From: Psychrobacter sp. bablab_jr014
Lineage (GTDB): Bacteria; Pseudomonadota; Gammaproteobacteria; Pseudomonadales; Moraxellaceae
Length of the DNA stretch: 64,000 nucleotides
Direction of reading: 5' to 3'
NCBI RefSeq assembly: GCF_016464015.1
Contig: NZ_JACDXT010000012.1
Coordinates: 62,001-126,000 of the forward strand
In this document: piece after piece, positions 30,366-40,434 of the stretch
Numbering within the stretch: the first letter of the stretch is position 1
How the letters are laid out: each line of letters opens with the position of its first letter
Notes under the pieces: generated by a model
What the model was told of the DNA's origin: nothing
What the model saw: the letters and a program-made list of their open reading frames with translations, nothing else
Database searches by the model: none
Position numbers and translations under genes: made by a program

Positions 30366-32165
30366 GTGACTGCACTAGCTAATATTCGTAACTTTTCTAT
30401 CATTGCTCATATTGACCACGGCAAGTCGACCTTGGCTGACCGTTTTATTCAGATGTGTGGTGCGCTGCAAGACCGCGAGATGCAAGCGCAGGTACTTGAT
30501 TCGATGGATATCGAGCGCGAGCGTGGTATCACCATCAAGGCACAGTCGGTGACGCTGTATTACGACCACCCTAATGGTGAGCGCTATCAGCTTAACTTCA
30601 TTGACACCCCAGGTCACGTGGATTTCTCTTATGAGGTCTCGCGCTCACTGGCTGCCTGTGAAGGCGCGCTTTTGGTCGTCGATGCGGCGCAAGGCGTCGA
30701 GGCACAGTCGGTGGCCAACTGCTATACCGCTGTTGACCAAGGTCTTGAAGTCATGGCGGTGCTTAACAAAATCGATTTGCCACAAGTTGAGCCTGAGCGT
30801 GTGATTCAAGAGATTGAAGACATCATCGGTATTGAAGCCGTTGACGCCCCACGTGTATCGGCCAAGTCAGGGTTGGGCGTCGATCATTTGCTCGAAGCGC
30901 TCGTCGACTATATCCCTGCGCCAGTAGGGGATCGTGATGCACCGTTACAGGCCTTGATTATCGACTCATGGTTTGACAACTATTTGGGTGTGGTCTCGCT
31001 GGTGCGCGTGCGTGAAGGTACGGTCAAGCAAGGCGACAAGATTTATATCAAATCCACCAAAGAGGCACATCCTGTTAGCGCTATCGGTGTGTTTACCCCA
31101 AAGCCGCTAGATACAGGCGTCCTTGAAGCAGGCGAAGTGGGCTTTATTATTGCGGGTATTAAAGACATTGCTGGCGCGCCAGTCGGTGATACCATCACCC
31201 ATGCCAAGACCCCAGATGTTGAGCGTATTCCAGGCTTTAAACAAGTCACGCCGCAGGTGTATGCGGGCATGTTCCCTGTAGATTCAAGCGACTTTGAAAA
31301 GTTCCGTGAAGCCCTGCAAAAGCTACAAATCAACGATGCGGCGCTGTTCTTTGAGCCAGACACCTCAGATGCCCTAGGCTTCGGTTTCCGCTGTGGCTTC
31401 CTTGGTATGCTGCACATGGAGATTATCCAAGAGCGTCTAGAGCGCGAATATGACTTGGACTTAATCACCACCGCGCCATCGGTCATCTACGAGATTGAAA
31501 AGAAAAACGGCGATATCCTCTATATCGATAATCCATCAAAGTTGCCTGAGCCAAACAATATCCAAGAATTCCGTGAGCCGATTGCGCGCTGTCATATTCT
31601 GGTGCCTCAAGATTATTTGGGCAATGTCATGACACTGTGTATTGAGCGCCGCGGCGTTCAAGTGGACATGCGTTTTATGGGCAAACAAGTACAGCTGATT
31701 TTTGATATCCCGATGGGCGAGGTCGTCATGGATTTCTTTGACCGCTTGAAATCAGTATCACGCGGTTTTGCATCATTGGATTATAACTTTGAGCGCTATC
31801 AAGACGATAAGCTCGTCAAAGTAGACGTGCTGATTAATGGCGAAAAAGTCGATGCCTTAGCGATGATTTGTCACCAAGAGCAAGCGCGCTATCGTGGCAA
31901 TCAGCTGGTTACTAAGATGAAAGAGCTGATTCCGCGTCAGATGTTTGATGTGGCGATTCAAGCGGCGATTGGCAGTCAAATCATTGGCCGCAGTACCGTT
32001 AAAGCCATGCGTAAAGACGTCTTGGCAAAATGTTATGGTGGTGACGTGTCACGTAAGAAAAAGCTACTGTCTAAGCAAAAAGAAGGTAAAAAGCGCATGA
32101 AGCAAGTGGGCAGCGTGGAGATTCCACAAGAGGCCTTCCTTGCGGTACTCAAGGTGGATAGCTGA
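30366..32165 (+). CDS. lepA: Elongation factor 4 (LepA), GTPase
   Basis: 599 residues with a GTG start (TAGGCG upstream). G1 A-H-I-D-H-G-K-S-T, switch region [10 protein letters not shown]3 D-T-P-G-H-V-D-F, G4 N-K-I-D, and the LepA-specific C-terminal domain ending in [15 protein letters not shown] and a lysine-rich tail. Ribosomal GTPase that helps initiation and back-translocation under stress. lepB follows after 54 bases, the classical lepAB operon. Confidence 0.98.
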   Translation: MTALANIRNFSIIAHIDHGKSTLADRFIQMCGALQDREMQAQVLDSMDIERERGITIKAQSVTLYYDHPNGERYQLNFIDTPGHVDFSYEVSRSLAACEGALLVVDAAQGVEAQSVANCYTAVDQGLEVMAVLNKIDLPQVEPERVIQEIEDIIGIEAVDAPRVSAKSGLGVDHLLEALVDYIPAPVGDRDAPLQALIIDSWFDNYLGVVSLVRVREGTVKQGDKIYIKSTKEAHPVSAIGVFTPKPLDTGVLEAGEVGFIIAGIKDIAGAPVGDTITHAKTPDVERIPGFKQVTPQVYAGMFPVDSSDFEKFREALQKLQINDAALFFEPDTSDALGFGFRCGFLGMLHMEIIQERLEREYDLDLITTAPSVIYEIEKKNGDILYIDNPSKLPEPNNIQEFREPIARCHILVPQDYLGNVMTLCIERRGVQVDMRFMGKQVQLIFDIPMGEVVMDFFDRLKSVSRGFASLDYNFERYQDDKLVKVDVLINGEKVDALAMICHQEQARYRGNQLVTKMKELIPRQMFDVAIQAAIGSQIIGRSTVKAMRKDVLAKCYGGDVSRKKKLLSKQKEGKKRMKQVGSVEIPQEAFLAVLKVDS

Positions 32166-32219
32166 TTTTCTCATTTGCAAACAAGCCGCAGTGCGATATG
32201 CGCAGATAGGTAGCTGAGT

Positions 32220-33122
32220 ATGGATTTTGATTTTAACTTGATTTTGGTGCCCTTAACCTTGGTATTGGGCGTCATTTGGCTGGTGGAAAAATTTGCGCTC
32301 AAGCAGCGTAAGACACGCGGACGGGGTCAAGAAAATGTCTTTGTCCGCTGGGCTTATGACTTTTTCCCTGTCCTTGCTGTGGTGCTTGTGGTGCGCTCAT
32401 TTTTACTTGAGCCGTTTAATATTCCATCCTCATCGATGGTACCGACGCTATACACGGGTGACTTTATTGCCGTGAACAAATACGCCTATGGCGTGCGTCT
32501 GCCATTGACTTATAATAAGATATTAGATACTGGCAGCCCTGAGCGCGGCGATGTGGTGGTCTTTCGCTATCCTGAAAACCCCAACATCTATTACATCAAG
32601 CGCTTGATTGGTTTGCCGGGCGATACGGTCAGTTTTGATAATGGTCAGATTTCTATCAATGGCGAGCCTGTCCCTACTAAAGTGGCGGACTTTGATGCCA
32701 ATCCTGAGCTGACCGCGCAGCTGTATGGCGCAGGTGAGGTCGCTCCAGGTCAAATGCTAGATGCCAAGCAAGCCAAAGAGATGGGCGAATCTGAAGAGAT
32801 GGGTGCTCAATATCTGCAAGAAACTCAAGGTGAACATCAGCACTTGGTACGCTATATTACAGGTATGAACAGCTCGCAATATGGGCCATTTTTACAGTCG
32901 CAGTCACCTGATGTGGTCAGCTCAGAAGGCAAGCAGTGGCAAGTTACTGTGCCTGAAGGGCATTACTTTATGATGGGTGACAACCGTGACCGCAGTGCGG
33001 ACAGTCGCTTTTGGGGTTTTGTCCCTGATGAAAACCTTGCAGGCAAAGCCGTGTACATTTGGATGCATAAGCCTGCAGGCCTAACGCTGCCAACCTTTGA
33101 CCGTAATGGTGCGATTGATTAA
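32220..33122 (+). CDS. lepB: Signal peptidase I
   Basis: 300 residues. N-terminal membrane segment, a cytoplasmic stretch, a second membrane segment, then the catalytic domain: the nucleophile S72 in I-P-S-S-S-M-V-P-T-L, the general base K127 in Y-Y-I-K-R-L-I-G-L-P-G-D, and box E G-D-N-R-D-R-S-A-D-S-R. Cleaves Sec and Tat signal peptides on the periplasmic side of the inner membrane. Compared with E. coli there is a polar insert around residues 165-210. Confidence 0.97.
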   Translation: MDFDFNLILVPLTLVLGVIWLVEKFALKQRKTRGRGQENVFVRWAYDFFPVLAVVLVVRSFLLEPFNIPSSSMVPTLYTGDFIAVNKYAYGVRLPLTYNKILDTGSPERGDVVVFRYPENPNIYYIKRLIGLPGDTVSFDNGQISINGEPVPTKVADFDANPELTAQLYGAGEVAPGQMLDAKQAKEMGESEEMGAQYLQETQGEHQHLVRYITGMNSSQYGPFLQSQSPDVVSSEGKQWQVTVPEGHYFMMGDNRDRSADSRFWGFVPDENLAGKAVYIWMHKPAGLTLPTFDRNGAID

Positions 33123-33164
33123 ACCTTACGCGCGGTTATTGATGCATGAGAGCGACATAAAGGC

Positions 33165-33433
33165 TAGGGCGTGTTGAACATTCGCAAATAGGCACTGCTG
33201 ATTGCTAAAATTGTTCCAGACAAGGCACAAAGCGACGATAATGCAGATGCCTTAGCGAGATTTGTAACGCAGTATGGGGCAATTTTAGCATCAGCCCGCA
33301 GGGACAGGACTCTTTGTTGCCGCTTCATCGTTAAAAATAAACGCTTAGAATGACTAAACTTATTATTTTTAACCTCGAATCGCCTAAAAAATAGTCGCTG
33401 TCAGTGCCATGGTCGAATGGTCAACACGCCCTA
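33165..33433. mobile_element. MITE-like element with 13-bp perfect terminal inverted repeats
   Basis: TAGGGCGTGTTGA (33165-33177) and TCAACACGCCCTA (33421-33433) are exact inverse complements; the outermost TA at each end could be a TA target duplication. Inside, TGCTAAAATTG (33203-33213) and CAATTTTAGCA (33280-33290) form a further inverted pair. The 269-base element has no coding frame and fills most of the lepB-hflX gap. One of its ends recurs at 58214. It is probably a non-autonomous transposon mobilised in trans. Confidence 0.65.
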
Positions 33434-33519
33434 ATATTATTATGATTTTTATACCCCTCTGCTTCCATCAACGATTTTTACATTCTCATTTTTTAATAAC
33501 ATGACATAGGTGACTATTT

Positions 33520-34929
33520 TTGGAATATTTTGACAGATATGAAGGCGGCGAACGTGCCATTTTGGTACATTTGGATATTCGCCAGTTGCAAGACCCAGAC
33601 GACTTGGGCGAGTTTGAGTTGCTGGTCGATTCAGCAGGTGCGCAACGTTTGGCACTGGTCACAGGCTCACGTCTCAAGCCTGATGCCAAATACTTTGTCG
33701 GCTCAGGCAAGGCAGAAGAAATCGCCGAGCTGGTGCGCTTGCACAACGCGGATATTGTGATTTTTAACCACAGCTTGTCCCCTTCGCAAGAGCGTAATAT
33801 CGAATCGATTGCCAAATGCCGCGTGCTTGACCGTACGGGCTTAATTTTGGATATTTTTGCCCAGCGTGCGCGTACCTACGAAGGTAAGCTTCAGGTCGAG
33901 CTGGCGCAGCTCAATCACCTATCCACGCGTCTGGTACGCGGTTGGACGCATTTGGAGCGCCAAAAAGGCGGTATCGGTCTGCGTGGTCCTGGTGAGACGC
34001 AGCTTGAGACCGACCGCCGCTTGCTACAAACGCGGGTCAATCAGCTCAAAACCAAGCTCGATAAGGTCAAGCAAACCCGCGCACAAGGTCGTGCGAAACG
34101 CCAAAAGTCAGACGTGCCGACCATTTCTTTAGTGGGCTATACCAATGCGGGCAAATCAACCTTGTTTAACCGTTTGGTCGATGAAAACATCTATGCCGCT
34201 GACCAACTGTTCGCGACTCTAGACCCAACTTTGCGCCGTTTGGATTGGCAAGGCGTTGGCCGTGTGGTACTCGTAGATACCGTTGGTTTTGTGCGTCATT
34301 TGCCGCACGAATTGGTCGAGTCGTTCCATGCGACGCTAGAAGAAACGCTAGAGGCGGACTTGCTACTCCACGTCATCGACGCCTCAAGTGAAGACATGCA
34401 TGAGCAAATCAACGCGGTTAAGGCAGTACTGGCAGAGATTAATAACGACGTACCTGTATTAAACGTGTACAACAAAATCGATGTGACAGGCGAGCCGCCG
34501 CATGTGGGCTATGCGGACAAAGATACGCCCAATCGTGTGTATATCTCATCGCGTGAAAACCTCGGTATCGAAGGCTTATCGCTTGCGGTGCAGCAGCTCC
34601 TCACAGGGACGCTGACGACTTTTGAGCTGACTTTGCCATACGATGCAGGGCAGCTTAAAAATGCGCTGTATGAGCTAAACGTCATCGAAGAAGAAAGCTT
34701 TGACGACACAGGGCATGAGCGTCTGACCGTGCGTCTACAAAGTGACAAACTCAAGCAGCTGCTTGGGCAAGCACGTCTGTCACCAAGTGACGTGTTGCCA
34801 CCTGCGCAAGCCACGCTACTGATGCCAAAGCTAGAAGAATTTGAGCAAAACAAAAGCGCCGACGTCACTGATGCATATGATGCGCCTATGGACGATGATA
34901 CCTTTGACGAGGCATCGCTAGATTCTTAA
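33520..34929 (+). CDS. hflX: Ribosome-associated GTPase HflX
   Basis: 469 residues. The start is a TTG at 33520: the translation E-Y-F-D-R-Y-E-G-G-E-R-A-I-L-V-H matches the start of known HflX proteins, there is AGGTGA eight bases upstream, and no ATG is available. The GTP-binding part has G1 G-Y-T-N-A-G-K-S, G3 D-T-V-G-F and G4 N-K-I-D; the N-terminal HflX domain carries G-L-R-G-P-G-E-T-Q-L-E. Splits or rescues ribosomes under heat stress. Unlike many relatives it is not next to hfq. The C-terminus ends in an acidic tail. Confidence 0.95.
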   Translation: MEYFDRYEGGERAILVHLDIRQLQDPDDLGEFELLVDSAGAQRLALVTGSRLKPDAKYFVGSGKAEEIAELVRLHNADIVIFNHSLSPSQERNIESIAKCRVLDRTGLILDIFAQRARTYEGKLQVELAQLNHLSTRLVRGWTHLERQKGGIGLRGPGETQLETDRRLLQTRVNQLKTKLDKVKQTRAQGRAKRQKSDVPTISLVGYTNAGKSTLFNRLVDENIYAADQLFATLDPTLRRLDWQGVGRVVLVDTVGFVRHLPHELVESFHATLEETLEADLLLHVIDASSEDMHEQINAVKAVLAEINNDVPVLNVYNKIDVTGEPPHVGYADKDTPNRVYISSRENLGIEGLSLAVQQLLTGTLTTFELTLPYDAGQLKNALYELNVIEEESFDDTGHERLTVRLQSDKLKQLLGQARLSPSDVLPPAQATLLMPKLEEFEQNKSADVTDAYDAPMDDDTFDEASLDS

Positions 34930-34966
34930 TCTTTAATGTCCGTTAACGTATCAATGAGCGTTACTA

Positions 34967-35002
34967 AAACGCGCCGCTTGTCATAAGAGGCGCGTTTTTT
35001 TA
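34967..35002 (+). terminator. Terminator of hflX
   Basis: AACGCGCC (34968-34975) pairs with GGCGCGTT (34989-34996), followed by T residues. The remainder of the 326-base gap contains only the promoter below. Confidence 0.85.
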
Positions 35003-35129
35003 TACGTGCTATTTTTTAAAAAATTACCATAGGCATTGATTGTTTAATAATATCAATAAAAACATTCAGTTACCTTAGATTGCTGCCATGACAAAAATCA
35101 CATCACCACCGCTGATTGTTCAACTGGGG

Positions 35130-35158
35130 TTTATGATTGGTATACACAGCGTTATAAT
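35130..35158 (+). promoter_or_regulatory. Possible promoter of the LrgA/LrgB-like pair
   Basis: A perfect TATAAT at 35153-35158, with TTTATG as a weak -35 at 17-base spacing, about 98 bases before the LrgA-like start. Confidence 0.5.
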
Positions 35159-35255
35159 CTTGCATACCTTTTTATGACTATTCCTGTGCGCGCTTTTATG
35201 TCCTAATGCATCCGCAGGTATATTTGCTCCTCTTTCTTATCCGCAAGGACTGTTT

Positions 35256-35684
35256 ATGCGCTCGCCCGCTACTTCTACCCTACCGCGCTGGATGGGTATT
35301 GTTATAACACTTGCCATGGTCATTATCGTGCGCGAATTGGCAGTACTGGTCTGTGCAGCGCTGGGCATGGATAAAGCCGCCAATATCGTCGGTCTGGTTG
35401 TGATGTTTATCCTATTGATATTTTGGCGTGTGTGGCGCGGTTTGCCCAGTTGGTTGACCAGTGCGAGCAACACACTACTTGTGGACAGTGGTTTTGCTTT
35501 CTTGCCTATCTCCGCAGGCGCAGGTCTTATTTTATTTGCGATGGGAGATGAGCTGTGGGGCGTGCTTGCGACCATTGTCATCAGCACCCTTATTCCACTT
35601 TGGGGCTTGGTGCATTTAGCAAAGCGCGCCTTAAAAGATACCCCAAGCGCGCAGTCCACGACTACAAAACAAGGACAATCCTAA
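35256..35684 (+). CDS. CidA/LrgA-family membrane protein
   Basis: 142 residues with four hydrophobic segments, AAGGA before the ATG. The stretch G-L-P-S-W-L-T-S-A-S-N-T-L-L-V-D-S-G-F-A-F-L-P-I-S-A-G is typical of CidA/LrgA holin-like proteins (usual form: L-L-x-N-M-x-L-x-F-I-P-x-x-V-G). The family works with LrgB in murein hydrolase control or in export of pyruvate and other metabolites. Stop codon TAA overlaps the next ATG (TAATG), so the two genes are translationally coupled. Confidence 0.8.
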   Translation: MRSPATSTLPRWMGIVITLAMVIIVRELAVLVCAALGMDKAANIVGLVVMFILLIFWRVWRGLPSWLTSASNTLLVDSGFAFLPISAGAGLILFAMGDELWGVLATIVISTLIPLWGLVHLAKRALKDTPSAQSTTTKQGQS

Positions 35685-36367
35685 TGATAATGGCTGTAAT
35701 CGCTGCTTTTGTATTGACCTTAGCTGCGCACATTGGCTCACGTATGATATCGCGCAGGTTCCCTGTGTTTCCTACCGTCATTACTGCCCTTGCTTTGGTA
35801 TTGTTATTGCTATGGTTGGTTAAATGGGATTATCAGGAATACTATACCGCAGCAAAGCCTATTTTTGACCGTCTACTGGGCTATGTGACGGTGCTGCTTG
35901 CTGTACCGCTTGCCGCAATGAACTTTAAGGGCTTGCCTGTAAAGCGCCTGTGTATGATTGTCGCTACAGCAAGTGCTGCTGGCGCATTACTGCCTATGGG
36001 CTTGGCATATCTGTTTACGCTACCGCTAGATACTATCTTAGCGTTTGCTACTCGTTCTGTAACGACACCTATTGGTCTGAGTGTCGCAAGTCTGATACAC
36101 GCGCCCTTAGCACTAGCAAACTTAATTATTATTGTTTCAGGGTTGCTTGGCGGCATGCTCAGTAAGTTCTTATTTGCCAATATTGACGACGACCGCGCCA
36201 AAGGTTTAGCGCTAGGCTTAGCAGCACATGCTTTTGGTACCGTTGAAGCATGGCAAATCAGTACCGCCGCTGGCCGTTATGCTGCATTTGGACTGGCGGT
36301 CAATGGCCTATTGACTGCCATTTGGCTACCCATATTTATGAGTATGCTGGCGTTACCTGCGCCTTAG
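35684..36367 (+). CDS. LrgB-family membrane protein
   Basis: 227 residues, six to seven membrane helices. LrgB pattern seen in K-S-V-T-T-P-I-G-like R-S-V-T-T-P-I-G-L-S-V-A and the late H-A-F-G-T-V-E-A (usual form G-T-A-x-A), followed by a hydrophobic end. Partner of the LrgA-like protein just upstream; AAGGA precedes the start. Precise role not established. Confidence 0.82.
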   Translation: MIMAVIAAFVLTLAAHIGSRMISRRFPVFPTVITALALVLLLLWLVKWDYQEYYTAAKPIFDRLLGYVTVLLAVPLAAMNFKGLPVKRLCMIVATASAAGALLPMGLAYLFTLPLDTILAFATRSVTTPIGLSVASLIHAPLALANLIIIVSGLLGGMLSKFLFANIDDDRAKGLALGLAAHAFGTVEAWQISTAAGRYAAFGLAVNGLLTAIWLPIFMSMLALPAP

Positions 36368-36758
36368 TGGATTCTTTAAAAATAGATAAATTTTTAGCAT
36401 CATCAGAGAAATTTTATTAAACAAAATGTCTGCCCATTTTTATAAGCTTAAAGACGCAAACTCTTAAATAGCAGTCATCTCTCTTATCATTTATTGACCG
36501 CTTAAAAACCTAACCTTTTGATATTGTAATAAAATTTACAGGTTTACAAAATATTTTCGCGTTGTATCTGCTTTATGCGCAATATCATGTAGCGGTCATA
36601 TTTTTTATGCTATAGTAAGTAATTATTATATTTTGTATCTATTGCACACACTTTCGCTGCCTGCTGGGTAACTTTGTTGATCGTTAACTTATCGATTAAC
36701 ACAGCCAATCATTACCGCTGCCCATAGGCTGTAACTCGTCTGTGTCATCTGCGACCGT
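36368..36758. promoter_or_regulatory. AT-rich spacer before the lytic transglycosylase gene
   Basis: 391 bases without a gene. TGCTATAGT (36608-36616) is an extended -10 like the one at 4544; no clear -35. No terminator with a good stem is seen for the LrgB-like gene. Confidence 0.4.
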
Positions 36759-37616
36759 ATGACCACAAGTGGTACCACTATGATAAATGCTGCTCTACCT
36801 CGTGTTTCCGTCCTTTCGCTGTCTACTCTATTTATCTTAAGCGCTTTTACTCTTACCGCTCATGCCAATAGCGGTGTCAAAATGTCGATTTATAAGGATA
36901 AAAATGGGCAAGCGCTATTGACCAATGTCAAGCCAAGCGGTCAGAATTTTCAAAAATATACCAAGCACGTCAAAACCACCTATTATAAAGGCAACAGCAG
37001 CGCTGGTAGCTATAGCAATAATTATGGCAGTAACAGCTACGGTAATGCAGCCGCGAGCAGCAGTGGCAACCGCAATGCCTATGACAGCTATATTCGCGCA
37101 TCTGCAGCGCGTCATGGCGTTGACCCTGCACTCATGAAAGCGATGATGCATACCGAATCAGCATTTAATCCCAGCGCCCGCTCCCCTGTGGGCGCACAAG
37201 GGTTAATGCAGCTGATGCCAGCCACTGCTCGGCGCTTTTCAGTCAACAATCCATGGAATCCTGCGGAAAATATCGAGGGCTCGGCCAAGTATATCGCATG
37301 GCTGATGCGCCGCTTTAATGGCAATGTTGAACATGCAGTAGCAGGTTATAATGCTGGCGAAGGCAATGTCGATAAGTACGGCGGTATACCACCCTTTACT
37401 GAGACGCGCAACTATGTCAAAAACGTGATGAGCCGCTATCATACGCTGTATAAAAATGATGCAGGGCTGTATGGCGGTACAATGAATGCCAGTAATAACA
37501 GTACGGTAAATGGCTCTATGCGCAATGTCAGCTATGGCACGAGCAGCAATAGCGCCAGTATTGGTTATGCCAATGTGAATGCCAACGCCAATCAAGCGTA
37601 TGCTGCTTTGCGTTAA
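36759..37616 (+). CDS. Lytic transglycosylase, SLT domain, secreted
   Basis: 285 residues; a second ATG at 36780 gives a more usual signal peptide and may be the true start. Signal peptide ends in T-A-H-A. Then a short DUF4124-like strand (S-I-Y-K-D-K-N-G), a Ser/Asn/Gly/Tyr-rich linker, and an SLT domain with the catalytic glutamate in H-T-E-S-A-F-N, followed by G-A-Q-G-L-M-Q-L-M-P and A-G-Y-N-A-G-E-G. Cuts peptidoglycan glycan strands in the periplasm. The tail is again Ser/Asn-rich. Confidence 0.92.
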   Translation: MTTSGTTMINAALPRVSVLSLSTLFILSAFTLTAHANSGVKMSIYKDKNGQALLTNVKPSGQNFQKYTKHVKTTYYKGNSSAGSYSNNYGSNSYGNAAASSSGNRNAYDSYIRASAARHGVDPALMKAMMHTESAFNPSARSPVGAQGLMQLMPATARRFSVNNPWNPAENIEGSAKYIAWLMRRFNGNVEHAVAGYNAGEGNVDKYGGIPPFTETRNYVKNVMSRYHTLYKNDAGLYGGTMNASNNSTVNGSMRNVSYGTSSNSASIGYANVNANANQAYAALR

Positions 37617-37675
37617 GGTTGTAAGAATATACCCAATCAGTAACAGGCTTTAGACCAACGCTAAATACCAACCAT

Positions 37676-37710
37676 AAAAAAACCCGCCATAAATTATGGC
37701 GGGTTTTTGC
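37676..37710. terminator. Bidirectional terminator between transglycosylase and tsf
   Basis: AACCCGCCAT pairs with ATGGCGGGTT around a five-base loop, with an A-run before and a T-run after. Confidence 0.87.
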
Positions 37711-37742
37711 TTAAGCAATGTTTTGTTTAAGCAGTATCACGC

Positions 37743-38621
37743 TTATTTAGCAGCTGATGCTTGGGCAGCAGCAACTTCAGCAGCGAAATCTTCTTGCTTC
37801 TTCTCGATGCCTTCACCAACTTCTAGACGTTTAAAGCCAAGAACTTTTACGCCTTCAGCTTTTAGTACATCGCCAACTTTCTTTTCGTTGTCCATGACGT
37901 ATGGCTGACGCAGTAAAGTCACTTCGTCTAGGTACTTACGCAAGCCACCTTCGATCATTTTCTCAACGATGTTGTCAGGCTTGCCAGATTCTTTTGCTTT
38001 GGCTTCGATGATGTCTTTTTCACGTGCAAGTACGTCTGCAGACACATCTTCATCGTTTACAGCAACTGGGTTAAATGCAGCGATGTGCATTGCTAGGTTT
38101 TTGCCAGTTGCTTCAGTGCCGCCTTCGTAAGAAACCACAACACCAATACGAATACCATGACGGTATGACGCTAGGTTGTCGCCTTCGATAGTTTCAGCGC
38201 GGCGAACTTGGATGTTTTCACCGATTTTTTGTACTAAAGATACACGCGCTTCTTCAACAGTTTGACTGTCGCTGTATGCCAACTGAGCAATTTCATTTAC
38301 GTCAGTAGTGTTGTTTTCTAGAGCAATGTTCGCCACTTTTTCAGCAAATGCTGTGAAGTTGTCGTCTTTTGCAACAAAGTCAGTTTGGCAGTTTACTTCT
38401 AGTAGCAATGCTTTATTGCCATTTTGCGCGATAATGATAGCGCCGTCAGCTGCGATGTTACCTGCTTTTTTGGCTGCTTTTGCTTGACCTGATTTACGTA
38501 GGTTGTCGATGGCTACTTCAACATCACCATTTGACTCTTCTAACGCTTTTTTACATTCCATCATGCCAAGACCAGTACGGTCACGCAATTCTTTTACCAT
38601 TTTGGCGGTTACTTGTGCCAT
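37743..38621 (-). CDS. tsf: Elongation factor Ts
   Basis: 292 residues. N-terminal UBA-like module with [16 protein letters not shown], the T-D-F-V-A motif that inserts into EF-Tu, and the second core domain with H-I-A-A-F-N-P. Guanine-nucleotide exchange factor for EF-Tu. Codon use is strongly biased, as in highly expressed genes. Second gene of the rpsB-tsf operon. Confidence 0.98.
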   Translation of the reverse strand: MAQVTAKMVKELRDRTGLGMMECKKALEESNGDVEVAIDNLRKSGQAKAAKKAGNIAADGAIIIAQNGNKALLLEVNCQTDFVAKDDNFTAFAEKVANIALENNTTDVNEIAQLAYSDSQTVEEARVSLVQKIGENIQVRRAETIEGDNLASYRHGIRIGVVVSYEGGTEATGKNLAMHIAAFNPVAVNDEDVSADVLAREKDIIEAKAKESGKPDNIVEKMIEGGLRKYLDEVTLLRQPYVMDNEKKVGDVLKAEGVKVLGFKRLEVGEGIEKKQEDFAAEVAAAQASAAK

Positions 38622-38731
38622 AAGAGTTACCTCAGTATTGTTATAAAAAAATAATTGGGTGTTATGGTAGCAAACGTCAGTGACATACGTGTGACCGATA
38701 CCTTAAATCTTGTAACGGCCTAATAAGAACA

Positions 38732-38761
38732 AGGCATGACGAGTTAGCCTACATCATGCCT
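38732..38761 (-). other. Hairpin in the rpsB-tsf spacer
   Basis: AGGCATGA (38732-38739) and TCATGCCT (38754-38761) form an 8-bp stem with a 14-base loop. There is no T-run, so it may act as an attenuator or processing site that lowers tsf relative to rpsB, rather than a full terminator. Confidence 0.5.
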
Positions 38762-38822
38762 GTCCATTACGTATCTGACTGACTTAAGGTGACGACGTCA
38801 GAAAACGTCTCCCTTGATAGGA

Positions 38823-39605
38823 TTACTGGTCAGCTTGTGCTTCTTCAGTAGTGTCAGCAGCTTCTTCTTGCTCAGCAGCGGCGTTGTTGCCAGCGGCTTG
38901 AGTTTGTGCGTACTCTTTACCTGCGATGATCGCATCAGCAACAGCAGTTACGTACAAAGTTACGGCGCGGATAGCGTCGTCGTTTGCTGGGATGATGTAA
39001 TCAACGTTATCTGGGTTTGAGTTGGTATCAACGATACCGATAACTGGAATACCTAGGTTTTTGGCTTCTTTGATAGCGATGGCTTCGTGGTCAACGTCAA
39101 CAACGAAGATAGCGTCAGGTAGGCCACCCATGTCTTTGATACCACCTAGTGAACGCTCAAGTTTTTCCATATCACGAGTACGCTCTAGCGCTTCACGCTT
39201 AGTCAGCTTAGCAAAAGTACCGTCTTCAGCTTGCTTTTCTAGCTCTTTTAGGCGGTTGATTGACTGGCGTAGGGTCTTCCAGTTGGTCAACATACCGCCC
39301 AACCAGCGATGGTCAACGTATGGCATACCAGCACGTGCTGCTTGCTCACGGATGATGCCGCTTGCTGCGCGCTTAGTACCAACGAACAAGATTTTGTTTT
39401 TCTTGCTGGCTAGGTTATTTACGTAGTTTAGCGCTTCATTGAAGGCTTTAACGGTGTGCTCTAGGTTGATGATATGGATCTTGTTACGCGCACCAAAGAT
39501 GTATGGGCCCATTTTTGGGTTCCAAAAACGTGTTTGGTGACCAAAGTGAGCGCCTGCTTGTAGTAGGTCGCGCATAGATACTTGAGTTGGGTTTTGATTC
39601 GCCAT
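38823..39605 (-). CDS. rpsB: Small-subunit ribosomal protein uS2
   Basis: 260 residues from M-A-N-Q-N-P-T, with AAGGAC upstream; the frame continues 13 codons further but without support. Motifs: [28 protein letters not shown], and V-I-G-I-V-D-T-N. Ala/Glu-rich acidic C-terminal extension. First gene of the operon with tsf. Confidence 0.98.
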   Translation of the reverse strand: MANQNPTQVSMRDLLQAGAHFGHQTRFWNPKMGPYIFGARNKIHIINLEHTVKAFNEALNYVNNLASKKNKILFVGTKRAASGIIREQAARAGMPYVDHRWLGGMLTNWKTLRQSINRLKELEKQAEDGTFAKLTKREALERTRDMEKLERSLGGIKDMGGLPDAIFVVDVDHEAIAIKEAKNLGIPVIGIVDTNSNPDNVDYIIPANDDAIRAVTLYVTAVADAIIAGKEYAQTQAAGNNAAAEQEEAADTTEEAQADQ

Positions 39606-39656
39606 GGAATATGTCCTTTGTGTTGGGTTATGCCTCCACACCACAAAAACAGCCTA

Positions 39657-39708
39657 TCTGCTGATACGCATCTGCGCCATCAAGGGGCAAATTAATCAAA
39701 TCAGCAGA
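39657..39708 (-). promoter_or_regulatory. Inverted repeat in the rpsB leader, candidate autoregulatory element
   Basis: TCTGCTGAT (39657-39665) is matched exactly by ATCAGCAGA (39700-39708), 50-100 bases before the rpsB start. In related bacteria S2 represses its own mRNA through a structured leader; this is the candidate for that structure here. Confidence 0.5.
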
Positions 39709-39889
39709 CACCCAGCAGTTTTTTGCCGTGATGTGTGTGTCATTGGTTGATTAAAAATAAAGAATACTTTGATACTTATCTTATCGAGCAGTACAAGACT
39801 GAAAGATGGGAACAAGCATGCAAAGTTGCGGCGTATTTTATCACATTATCGCTCTTAACCTCTAGCTCTTTTACACTTGATCTGAGCAT

Positions 39890-39919
39890 AAAAAAACAGC
39901 GCCGAGACGCTGTTTTTTA
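39890..39919. terminator. Bidirectional-looking terminator beyond the CheX-like gene
   Basis: AAAAAACAGCG pairs with CGCTGTTTTTT around a six-base loop. On the minus strand it closes the signalling operon that ends at 39953. Confidence 0.85.
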
Positions 39920-39952
39920 TTTGCTATTACTGCTTTTTAAAATAAAACAGGA

Positions 39953-40399
39953 CTAGTTGATACAAATACCAATGACGGCACTGTGGCCACGCCAGCTAAA
40001 GGGCGTGATATAACCGTTGTTCTCTTTGTTCAGATGAACCACTGGCGCACCATCGACGATACTGGGTGGTGAAATAACAAAATCAGGGCCAAATTCAGTA
40101 CGCGCATTACCTGAGATAGTATTAGCCATCTCACCGAGTAAGTCTTTCATCATTGTCAAAGAAGAGTCAGGCTCTTGCATGACATTGATAATCTCACGCA
40201 GCATGATACTGGGCGCACTCACATACACACAACCTTCAAGCGGTCCTGAGATACGAATGACACCGCTATAATCATAACCAACAGCAGATTTATTGCTGTT
40301 GAGATAGGGCGTATCGAGTGCAACGGGGCTGTCGTCAATCTGCGAAAAAAAAGCACTGATTGAGCTTAAAAAAACCCCTAACTTTTCTACTTTAACCAT
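39953..40399 (-). CDS. CheX-like phosphatase, copy 2 of the signalling operon
   Basis: 148 residues, cytoplasmic. The core helix has D-L-L-G-E-M-A-N-T-I-S-G-N-A, i.e. the E-x-x-N signature (E90, N93) with which CheC/CheX/FliY phosphatases dephosphorylate receiver domains. It shares with copy 1 the opening V-D/A-L-D-T-P-Y-L, D-Y-S/T-G and G-N-A-R-T-E-F-G. The expected substrate is the receiver encoded two genes upstream. Last gene of the operon; terminator follows. Confidence 0.78.
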   Translation of the reverse strand: MVKVEKLGVFLSSISAFFSQIDDSPVALDTPYLNSNKSAVGYDYSGVIRISGPLEGCVYVSAPSIMLREIINVMQEPDSSLTMMKDLLGEMANTISGNARTEFGPDFVISPPSIVDGAPVVHLNKENNGYITPFSWRGHSAVIGICIN

Positions 40400-40434
40400 A
40401 ATATCTTATCGTCCCGACGCAACACACGCGTCAT

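Noticed and set aside
39735-39956. 73-codon frame between rpsB and the CheX-like gene
   Set aside because: It runs across an intrinsic terminator, has no ribosome-binding site and no family character.
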